Origin: Actinomycetes bacterium
GTDB taxonomy: Bacteria; Actinomycetota; Actinomycetes; Actinomycetales; Microbacteriaceae
Reading direction: 5' to 3'
DNA: 29,894 bases
NCBI GenBank assembly: GCA_023386365.1
Contig: JAEWJX010000028.1
Coordinates: 1 to 29,894 of the forward strand
In this document: piece after piece, positions 24,161 to 29,894 of the stretch
Numbering within the stretch: the stretch's first letter is position 1
How the letters are laid out: each line of letters begins with the position of its first letter
Translations under genes and position numbers: made by a program
Notes under the pieces: generated by a model
Databases searched by the model: none
What the model was told of the DNA's origin: nothing
Seen by the model: only the letters and a program-made list of their open reading frames with translations

Positions 24161-25098
24161 CCGAGGTCCTTCTCTCGACGTCCGAAGAACACGAACTGCA
24201 CGACGCTGAGCAGCAGGGTGGCGATCAGCAGCACGTACGACAGGGCAGACGCGAATCCGAGCTCGAGCTTGCGGAAGCCGGATTCGTAGATCTCCATCAC
24301 GATCGTCTGCGTGTGGCCGTAGGGGCCGCCGCCGGTCATCACGTAGATCTGGTCGAACGCCTGGAGGGCGGCGATGAGGGCGAAGATCAGCACGAACGCG
24401 AACGTGTTCGACAGCAGCGGCAGCGTCACGTTCGTGAACCGCCGCCACGGGCCCGCCCCATCCATGCGCGCCGCCTCGTACAGCGACGCCGGGATGTCCT
24501 GCAGGCCGGCGAGGAAGATCACCATGTAGAAGCCGAAGTTCTTCCAGACGGCCACCATCGCGACCGCCGGCATGGCCAGCACCGGATCCTCGAGCACGTC
24601 GCCGAGCTGCACGCCCACGTTCTGCAGCCAGTAGTTGAGCAGTCCCAGCCGCGGGTCGAGCAGGTACGACCAGGCGAACGCGGCGACCGCGAGCGAGACG
24701 ATGAACGGCAGGAACAACGCCGTGCGGAAGAAGCCGCGGAACGGCAGCGACGGGCTGTTGAGGATGAGCGCCAGCAGCAGCGCGCTCACCACCGCGGTCG
24801 GCGTGAACAGCACCGTGTACCAGAGGGTGTTGAACATCGCGTCGCGGATGTCGGGGTCGGTGAAGACCCGGATGTAGTTGTCGAAGCCGACGAAGTCCTC
24901 GGCGCCGAAGCCGCTCGCATCCGTGAACGAGAGACGCAGCGCGGAGACCATCGGCCAGGCGACGAAGAGGCCGAGGATGACGAGCGCCGGGGCGAGGAAC
25001 GCGAGGGCGGTGAGGGTGCGTCGCCGCTCGGTGCGGGCTCGGGGCCTGCCCCCGAGGGGTGCGGGCGGCCGGTAGGCGCGGGCTGCTGGTGCGGTCAT
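24157..25098 (-). CDS. Carbohydrate ABC transporter permease (MalF-like)
   Basis: A 313-residue CUT1 permease. A basic N-terminus precedes the first helix (LTALAFLAPALVILGLFVAWP). The EAA motif is YEAARMDGAGPWRRFTNVTLP, and the region ALQAFDQIYVMTGGGPYG is characteristic of MalF-type subunits. It lies 72 bases after the binding-protein stop, with a GC hairpin between. A short GGAA precedes ATG 25098. No ATPase gene is present, so a shared MsiK/UgpC-type ATPase is likely. Confidence 0.95.
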   Translation of the reverse strand: MTAPAARAYRPPAPLGGRPRARTERRRTLTALAFLAPALVILGLFVAWPMVSALRLSFTDASGFGAEDFVGFDNYIRVFTDPDIRDAMFNTLWYTVLFTPTAVVSALLLALILNSPSLPFRGFFRTALFLPFIVSLAVAAFAWSYLLDPRLGLLNYWLQNVGVQLGDVLEDPVLAMPAVAMVAVWKNFGFYMVIFLAGLQDIPASLYEAARMDGAGPWRRFTNVTLPLLSNTFAFVLIFALIAALQAFDQIYVMTGGGPYGHTQTIVMEIYESGFRKLELGFASALSYVLLIATLLLSVVQFVFFGRREKDLG

Positions 25099-25120
25099 GG
25101 TTCCATGCTGGCTGGTCGTG

Positions 25121-25154
25121 CCGGGAGCGGCGCCGCCGTCGACGCCGCTCCCGG
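25121..25154 (-). terminator. Intra-operon hairpin between binding-protein and permease genes
   Basis: A perfect 12-bp inverted repeat pairs CCGGGAGCGGCG (25121-25132) with CGCCGCTCCCGG (25143-25154) around ten bases. No T-tract follows. In this position such hairpins usually stabilise the binding-protein mRNA end or partly terminate, giving more lipoprotein than permease. Confidence 0.7.
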
Positions 25155-25170
25155 GGTGGATGTGGACTCG

Positions 25171-26439
25171 TTACTGGTCGGCGAGGGCGGTCTCGACCTT
25201 GCTCTGCGCTTCCGCGAGCAGGGCGTCGATGTCCTCTCCGGCCATGGCCCGCTGCGTGAGCTCGTCGAGCGCCGCCAGCACGTCGGTGCTGTTGACGACA
25301 CCCGGCAGCAGCGGGCGGGTGAACGAGGTGTACTGCGAGAGCGCGGCGACCGTCGGGTTCTCGGACACGGCGTCGGCGGGGATGCTGGAGCGCAGCGGCG
25401 GCCATCCGGAGCCGAGCGACCACGCGACCGAGTTGTCGTCGTTGAGGAAGTACGCGAGGAACTTCTCCGCCGCGGCGACCTTCTGCTCGTCGCCCTGGTC
25501 GGTGACCGACAGGGTGAGGCCGATCGCGGATGCCGCCTGCTCGGCGGGGCCCGCCGGGATCGGCGCGATGCCGTAGTCGATGCCGGCGTCGCCCGCGATG
25601 AACGTCATCCACGGACCACCGAAGGTCATGGCCGCCTTGCCGGAGCTGAAGACGCTGTCGGCTTCGATGCCGTCGACACCGGTGGGCGAGATCTTGTCGT
25701 TGACGACCGCGTCGTACCAGTACGCGAGGGTGTCGGCGTTCTCGGACGAGTCGATGACCGCCTCGTCGCCGTCGACGATGTCGCCGCCACCACCCCAGAG
25801 GAGCGACGGCCAGACGCCGTTGCCGACGGTGGCGTGGTCGGGCAGCACGATGCCGTACCGCTCGGGGGTGCCGTCGCCGTTCTCGTCGACGGTGAGCTTC
25901 TTCGCCGCCTCGACCCAGGCATCCCAATCGGCAGGGACCTCGGTGATGCCGGCGGCCTCGAAGGCGGCCTTGTCGTAGTAGATCGCGAGCGGCACGAAGC
26001 CGATCGGCACGGCGTAGCTGGTGCCGTCGACGACGGTCATGGCCTTGGCGCCTTCGACGACGTCGGACGCGTTGTTGGCGTCGTCGGCGTAGAAGTCGTC
26101 GAGCGACACGAACGCCTTCTTGGAGGCGTACACGGGGAAGCGCTCGGCCGGCATCGCGACGAGGTCGGGGCCGGTCTTCGACGAGAGCGCGGGCAGCAGC
26201 GTGTCGTCGATGACATCCCAGGTGTTGATCTCGGTGGTGACGTGGACCTCGTCCTGCGACTCGTTGAAGTCGTCGACGATGCCTTCGAGCACGTCGCCGT
26301 CTGCCTCGGTGTAGCCGTGCCAGAAGACGAGCTCGACGGTGCCGCCGGACGGCGTCTCGCCGCCGGCGCTGCAGCCGGAGACGGTGAGGGCGACGGCGGC
26401 GATGACGCCGGCGCCCGCGAGGTGGATCTTGCGGGTCAT
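25171..26439 (-). CDS. Sugar ABC transporter substrate-binding lipoprotein
   Basis: A 422-residue CUT1 solute-binding protein. A basic N-terminus and hydrophobic stretch lead to the lipobox LTVSGC with C23, so it is lipid-anchored outside the membrane. Typical family features follow: LVFWHGYTEADGDVLEGIVDDFN, SKTGPDLVAMP, GKAAMTFGGPWM and AAAEKFLAYFL. The ligand is inferred as an arabino-oligosaccharide from the flanking GH51 and GH93 genes. ATG 26439 is preceded by AAGGAA. A leader of about 90 bases carries the LacI operator at its start. It is the first and probably most abundant product of the operon. Confidence 0.95.
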   Translation of the reverse strand: MTRKIHLAGAGVIAAVALTVSGCSAGGETPSGGTVELVFWHGYTEADGDVLEGIVDDFNESQDEVHVTTEINTWDVIDDTLLPALSSKTGPDLVAMPAERFPVYASKKAFVSLDDFYADDANNASDVVEGAKAMTVVDGTSYAVPIGFVPLAIYYDKAAFEAAGITEVPADWDAWVEAAKKLTVDENGDGTPERYGIVLPDHATVGNGVWPSLLWGGGGDIVDGDEAVIDSSENADTLAYWYDAVVNDKISPTGVDGIEADSVFSSGKAAMTFGGPWMTFIAGDAGIDYGIAPIPAGPAEQAASAIGLTLSVTDQGDEQKVAAAEKFLAYFLNDDNSVAWSLGSGWPPLRSSIPADAVSENPTVAALSQYTSFTRPLLPGVVNSTDVLAALDELTQRAMAGEDIDALLAEAQSKVETALADQ

Positions 26440-26484
26440 TTCGGTTCCTTCTCTGTGCGGGACTGCTCTGTCTGCATAGGGGCT

Positions 26485-26496
26485 TTCGACGTTGAA
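26485..26496. promoter_or_regulatory. Possible auxiliary LacI operator in the sugar-operon leader
   Basis: TTCGACGTTGAA, or TTCAACGTCGAA on the other strand, matches the main operator TACAACGTTGTA at 9 of 12 positions. Its centre is 35 bp from the main operator. It also lies within a weak stem (GGCTT/AAGCC). This is an inference from similarity only. Confidence 0.3.
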
Positions 26497-26519
26497 GCCT
26501 CGGTCGATCCGCCGGGATT

Positions 26520-26531
26520 TACAACGTTGTA
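26520..26531. promoter_or_regulatory. LacI operator at the sugar-operon promoter
   Basis: A perfect palindrome, TACAACGTTGTA, lies right after the predicted -10 of the binding-protein promoter, where a repressor would block initiation. The same palindrome occurs at 27693-27704 before the GH93 gene, and the two match over TTTACAACGTTGTAGA. A central CG is typical of LacI-family sites. Confidence 0.85.
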
Positions 26532-26537
26532 GAACAC

Positions 26538-26567
26538 AGGATGCGACGCACGCCCCGCCGCTGTCAA
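26538..26567 (-). promoter_or_regulatory. Promoter of the sugar-uptake operon
   Basis: On the minus strand a consensus -35 TTGACA (26562-26567) and CATCCT (26538-26543) are 18 nt apart. The start is expected near 26531, inside the operator. It lies in the 56-bp gap between the lacI stop and the operator, so the operon is transcribed separately from lacI. Confidence 0.65.
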
Positions 26568-26587
26568 GTCGAGCTTCGTGATCGTGT

Positions 26588-27607
26588 TCAGACCGTGACG
26601 GATGCGGCGGTCGACTCGCGCTCCAGGATGCGGAACGCCGAACGCAGTTCCCGCGGGGGCGACGGCTCCGCCCCCGCAATGCGATCCATGAGCACCTCGA
26701 CCGCCAGCCGCGCGATCTCCCGCCGGCCCGGATCGACCGTGCTGAGGCTGGGCAGCGAGTAGCGCCCCTCGTCCACATCGTCGAAGCCGATGATCGCCAC
26801 ATCGCCCGGCACGTCGATCCCGTGCTCGCGCAGCACACGCAGAGCACCGAGCCCCAGTTCGTCGTTGAGGGCGAACACCGCATCGAACGCCACCCCGCGC
26901 GCCAGCAGCATCCGCATCGCCTCCGCGCCGTTCGCGCGGTGCCACGGCCCGGCATCCACCACCAGCTCGTCGGCGAACGGGATGCCGTGCGCCTCCAGCG
27001 CCGCCCGATAGCCGCTCACCCGCAGACCGGCGGAGCCGATCACCTCGCCCTCGTGCGCACCGAGCACGGCGATGCGGCGGCGCCCCCGCGAGATCAGGTG
27101 CTCGGTGGCCGCGCGGGCGCCGTCGACGTTCTCCATCGTCACGTGGTCGACGGGACCGTCGAAGATGCGCTCACCCAGCAGCACGAGCGGATACTCCACC
27201 TCGAGCAGCGACGCCTCGTCGTTGCCGAGCGCGAGGGGGCTGAACAGCAGACCGTCGGTGAGCTGCCGACGCGAACCGTTCAGCACCTCCAGCTCGCGCC
27301 GCCGATCGCCACCCGTCTGCTCGATGAGCACCACGATGTCGCGCTCGTCTGCGGCGGTGATCACCTCATCCGCCAACTCGGCGAAGTACGCGAGGCTCAG
27401 CTCCGGCACAGCCAGACCGATGGCGCCGGTGCGGCCCGAACGCAGCGAACGCGCGTTCCGATTCGGGCGGTAGTCGAGCTCCTCGATCGCCGCGAGCACC
27501 CGCGCGCGGGTCGACTCCGAGACGTGCGGGTAGTCGTTGATGACGTTCGACACCGTCTTGAACGAGACACCCGCGACGCGGGCGACGTCTCGCAGTGTGG
27601 CGGTCAT
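26588..27607 (-). CDS. LacI-family transcriptional repressor of the arabinan locus
   Basis: A 339-residue regulator. The N-terminal LacI helix-turn-helix reads TLRDVARVAGVSFKTVSNVIND, with the hinge helix region DYRPNRNARSLRSGRTG. A periplasmic-binding-like effector domain follows (IGLAVPELSLAYF to the C-terminus). The effector is presumably an arabinose-containing sugar. It sits between the two genes bearing TACAACGTTGTA operators, so it should repress both the ABC/glycosidase operon and the secreted GH93. ATG 27607 is chosen because the conserved domain begins there and TACGGT lies six bases upstream. ATG 27631 would add eight residues upstream of that element. Confidence 0.94.
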   Translation of the reverse strand: MTATLRDVARVAGVSFKTVSNVINDYPHVSESTRARVLAAIEELDYRPNRNARSLRSGRTGAIGLAVPELSLAYFAELADEVITAADERDIVVLIEQTGGDRRRELEVLNGSRRQLTDGLLFSPLALGNDEASLLEVEYPLVLLGERIFDGPVDHVTMENVDGARAATEHLISRGRRRIAVLGAHEGEVIGSAGLRVSGYRAALEAHGIPFADELVVDAGPWHRANGAEAMRMLLARGVAFDAVFALNDELGLGALRVLREHGIDVPGDVAIIGFDDVDEGRYSLPSLSTVDPGRREIARLAVEVLMDRIAGAEPSPPRELRSAFRILERESTAASVTV

Positions 27608-27613
27608 CTGCCC

Positions 27614-27619
27614 ACCGTA
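27614..27619 (-). promoter_or_regulatory. Leaderless -10 element of lacI
   Basis: TACGGT ends six bases before ATG 27607, matching the leaderless pattern at five other genes here. The nearest LacI operator is about 75 bp upstream of it, so strong autorepression is not obvious. Confidence 0.45.
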
Positions 27620-27645
27620 GCGCCGAGCCACCCTCGCATCCGTGC

Positions 27646-27674
27646 TTGACGCCCGCCGCCCGAAGGACTAACTT
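27646..27674 (+). promoter_or_regulatory. Promoter of the GH93 gene
   Basis: TTGACG (27646-27651) and TAACTT (27669-27674) are separated by 17 nt, the best sigma-A-type promoter in the window. The start is expected near 27681, and the LacI operator lies about 12 bases further downstream. Confidence 0.75.
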
Positions 27675-27692
27675 CGGCGGCGAACCCGAGTC

Positions 27693-27704
27693 TACAACGT
27701 TGTA
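27693..27704. promoter_or_regulatory. LacI operator before the GH93 gene
   Basis: A perfect palindrome, TACAACGTTGTA, identical to that at 26520-26531. It lies between the predicted transcription start and the ribosome site GGAGG (27712-27716), where bound repressor would block early elongation. Confidence 0.85.
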
Positions 27705-27723
27705 AACAATCGGAGGTCTCAGC

Positions 27724-29832
27724 ATGTCATCCACTACCGCCCCAACGAGCCGCACGGCGCTGCTGCGCCGCGCGGCCCTCGCCGCGGCAGCGAGCATCGC
27801 ACTCGTCGCCGCATCGCTCATGCCCAGCAGTCCCGCGCACGCCGTCACCACCGGCAACGGCGCACTCGTCTACTCCCCCGCCGCCGGAAGCTCCTTCAAC
27901 CCCGAAGGCGGCACCCCGGCAGGCACCACCTACGCCAAGATCATCGTCCTGAAGAACAACGGCGCCTCCAACGGCCAGCAACTCGTCACCTTCGACAAGC
28001 TCGTGCTGCAGAGCGGTGTGCAGGTGTACCCGATCTACCGCAGCACCGACAACGGCACCAGCTGGACCCACGTCACCGACGTCAACCCCAGCGCCACCTT
28101 CCCCACGCTCACGCGCACCGCCCAGCCCTACCTGTTCGAGGTGACGCAGACCACGGGCAACCTCACCGCCGGCACCATCCTCCTCGCCGGCATGATCATG
28201 CCCACCGACCGGTCCAGCAGCCGACTCGTGCTCTACAAGAGCACCAACCAAGGCACCAGCTGGAGCTTCGTCAGCACCATCGACACGGGCGGGCCCGCCG
28301 TCTACGACCCGAGCCCCAGCTCCACCACGACAACCGTGTGGGAACCCTCGCTCGCCATCGACGGCAACGGCGGACTCGTCGCCTACTTCTCCGACGAGCG
28401 CCAGAAGGCGAACGGCGTGCTGCAGGCGATCTCCTACCGCCGCTCCACCGACGGTGGCGCCACCTGGGGTTCGCTCGTGAACGTGTCGGCGCCCACCAAC
28501 CAGAGCGACCGTCCCGGCATGATCACCGTCGCCAAACTCCCCAACGGCAGCTACATGGCGACCTTCGAGGTCGTCAACCGACCCAGCCAGAGCCAGAACA
28601 CGGCACCCGTCTACTACAAGATCTCCTCCGACGGCCTCAACTGGGGCACCACCACGAGCATCGGCACACCCATCCAGCTCGCGGATGGACGAGGCATCGG
28701 CTCATCGCCCTACGTCACCTGGACACCGAGCGGCGGACCCCAGGGGACCGTCATCGTCGCCAGCAAGTGGTCGCTCACCTCCGGCGGCGCGATCGACGGC
28801 GGACAGAACCTCTACGTCAACTACAACCTGGGCGCAGGACCGTGGGAGCGTCTGCCGATGGCCGTCACCTTCGACGCCACCGACACCCAGGGCGGCAACT
28901 TCAGCGGATTCGCCCAAGGTCTCGCGACGAGCGTCGACGGGCGCACGCTGTACCAAGCCACCAACGTCGAGAACACCAGCACCAACCTCAACGACATCCG
29001 CGTGGGGTCGATCCCGCTCGACGCCCAGCAGTACGAGGCAGAGCTGGCGACCCGCAACGACGCCACACTCGTCTCGCACGTGCAGGCAGCGAACGGGTCG
29101 AAGGTCGGCAACATCAACAACGCCGGCAGCTACGTCCAGTTCAGCGTGAAGGTTCCGGCCGCCGGCAGCTACACGCTCAACGTGCGCTACGACAACGGGT
29201 ACACCGCCGCCGCCACGCACAACGTGAGCGTCAACGGGGGCAGCGCCTCATCGATCAGCTACCCGCGCACCGTCGACTGGGGGCGCTACGCCTGGGCGCA
29301 GAAGACCGTCACGCTCAACGCGGGCGTCAACACCGTCCGGTTCACGAAGGGCACCAACTTCGCCGAACTCGACCAACTGCAGGTGTACCGCAGCACCGCC
29401 CTCGACCCGCAGTTCCAGGTCGTGAACCGCAACAGCAGCAAGCTGCTCGAGGTGTTCAACGCGCTCACGACCGACGGTGCGCCGGCCGGACAGTGGGGCT
29501 CGACCGCCCACGCCACACAGCGCTGGAACGTGCATCCGGTGTCGGGGTCGACGGTTCAGCTCATCAACCTCAACAGCGGCAAGCTGCTCGAGATCCCCTC
29601 CGGGTCGACGACCGACGGCGCCGATGCGGTGCAGCGAGCGGCATCCGGAAACGCCACCCAGAACTGGAACGCCGCAACCAGCGGAGGGTGGTGGACCTTC
29701 ACCAACGCCAATAGCGGAAAGCTGCTCGAGATCGACAGCTGCCTCACCACCGACGGTGCGGTCGCCCAGCAGTGGGGACCGACAGGCGCCACCTGCCAGC
29801 AGTGGCGACTGAAGAAGGAAGGGATCCAGTAG
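27724..29832 (+). CDS. Secreted GH93-like exo-arabinanase with CBM35/6-like and ricin-type lectin domains
   Basis: A 702-residue extracellular enzyme. A signal peptide with RR at 15-16 and a hydrophobic core ends at A40 (PAHA|VTTG). Residues about 45-430 form a sialidase-like beta-propeller with Asp-box-type repeats STDNGTSW, STNQGTSW and STDGGATW. The segments YAKIIVLKNN, WEPSLA, YFSDER, RPGMITVAKLPNGSYMATFE and YKISSDGLNW fit GH93 exo-1,5-alpha-L-arabinanase better than true sialidase. Residues about 436-557 resemble a CBM35/CBM6 module, and 560-700 a ricin-B/CBM13 trefoil. The enzyme would release arabinobiose from arabinan outside the cell. GGAGG is eight bases before ATG 27724. The promoter and operator lie upstream, and lacI is divergent. 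No biochemical function is proven by sequence alone. Confidence 0.9.
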   Translation: MSSTTAPTSRTALLRRAALAAAASIALVAASLMPSSPAHAVTTGNGALVYSPAAGSSFNPEGGTPAGTTYAKIIVLKNNGASNGQQLVTFDKLVLQSGVQVYPIYRSTDNGTSWTHVTDVNPSATFPTLTRTAQPYLFEVTQTTGNLTAGTILLAGMIMPTDRSSSRLVLYKSTNQGTSWSFVSTIDTGGPAVYDPSPSSTTTTVWEPSLAIDGNGGLVAYFSDERQKANGVLQAISYRRSTDGGATWGSLVNVSAPTNQSDRPGMITVAKLPNGSYMATFEVVNRPSQSQNTAPVYYKISSDGLNWGTTTSIGTPIQLADGRGIGSSPYVTWTPSGGPQGTVIVASKWSLTSGGAIDGGQNLYVNYNLGAGPWERLPMAVTFDATDTQGGNFSGFAQGLATSVDGRTLYQATNVENTSTNLNDIRVGSIPLDAQQYEAELATRNDATLVSHVQAANGSKVGNINNAGSYVQFSVKVPAAGSYTLNVRYDNGYTAAATHNVSVNGGSASSISYPRTVDWGRYAWAQKTVTLNAGVNTVRFTKGTNFAELDQLQVYRSTALDPQFQVVNRNSSKLLEVFNALTTDGAPAGQWGSTAHATQRWNVHPVSGSTVQLINLNSGKLLEIPSGSTTDGADAVQRAASGNATQNWNAATSGGWWTFTNANSGKLLEIDSCLTTDGAVAQQWGPTGATCQQWRLKKEGIQ
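29440..29810 (+). repeat. Threefold internal repeat of the ricin-type lectin domain
   Basis: The near-identical DNA AAGCTGCTCGAG begins at 29440, 29581 and 29719, spacings of 141 and 138 bases. Each copy encodes N-x-N/x-S-x-KLLE followed by LTTDG-like residues and a Q-x-W-type ending (two copies end QW, the second QR). This is the alpha/beta/gamma architecture of a beta-trefoil lectin. Confidence 0.8.
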
Positions 29833-29838
29833 GGGGCT

Positions 29839-29894
29839 CTAGTCCTCGGTGCGGCCGCCCGCGCCCAGTTTGGCGGGGGGGGGCGGCCCCCGTC
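29839..29894 (-). CDS. Possible C-terminal end of a minus-strand gene (runs off right edge)
   Basis: Reading the minus strand from the right edge gives an open frame ending ...AKLGAGGRTED and a TAG stop at 29839-29841, seven bases after the GH93 stop. Only 17 residues are visible, rich in Gly, Ala and Pro, so no family can be named. A nine-G run lies inside and could be a sequencing weak point. Confidence 0.3.
   Translation of the reverse strand, partial: RGPPPPAKLGAGGRTED

Noticed and set aside
27724..29832. True sialidase
   Set aside because: Asp-box-like repeats are shared with GH93, no RIP motif is evident near the N-terminus, and the locus is arabinose-related.

Overview
The window comes from a high-GC actinobacterium, most likely a member of Microbacteriaceae. 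This rests on the base composition, the dnaX / small SRP RNA / tRNA-Ser(GGA) arrangement, frequent leaderless starts, ATGA/GTGA gene overlaps, and the protein families present. I could not run a taxonomic search. Both edges cut genes: dnaX on the left and possibly a minus-strand gene on the right. No insertion sequence, phage gene or CRISPR array is visible.

Layout. (1) 1-2389 is housekeeping: dnaX (minus), SRP RNA, tRNA-Ser with a terminator, and a DUF559-type nuclease-like gene whose 3' end runs antisense through the tRNA. (2) 2476-4907 holds an 88-bp inverted-repeat element and a two-gene ABC exporter. (3) 4927-15878 is a sulfur-flavoured island. A minus-strand operon encodes a small protein, a HAD phosphatase and SulP1. 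Next to it are a large LuxR/LAL regulator and a 782-residue arylsulfatase. A divergent plus-strand operon encodes SulP2, a GAP/SfLAP membrane protein, a DUF6325 protein and a SHOCT protein. (4) 15956-20386 holds a membrane protein facing a minus-strand run of MFS efflux, PAP2 phosphatase, saccharopine-dehydrogenase-like reductase and GNAT acetyltransferase. (5) 20494-29832 is an arabinan or arabino-oligosaccharide locus: GH51, an atypical GH1-like glycosidase, two ABC permeases, a lipoprotein binding protein, a LacI repressor, and a divergent secreted GH93-like exo-arabinanase with carbohydrate-binding domains.

How the parts fit. In region 3 an inverted repeat, TCACCC-N5/6-GGGTGA, lies in exactly the three intergenic spaces that should carry promoters. 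At the three structural-gene promoters the half-site GTGATG sits 20 nt from a -10-like hexamer. This suggests a regulon of sulfate-ester hydrolysis, sulfate/anion transport and uncharacterised envelope proteins, controlled by the adjacent LuxR/LAL protein. It is the best candidate here for an undescribed system. In region 5 a palindrome, TACAACGTTGTA, occurs at both promoters flanking lacI, giving a simple model: the secreted GH93 cuts arabinan, the ABC system imports the products, and cytoplasmic GH51 and GH1-like enzymes finish degradation. The ABC ATPase is not encoded here and is probably a shared MsiK-type subunit.

Several genes in regions 1, 2, 4 and 5 share a TAnnnT-N6-start arrangement typical of leaderless actinobacterial transcripts.
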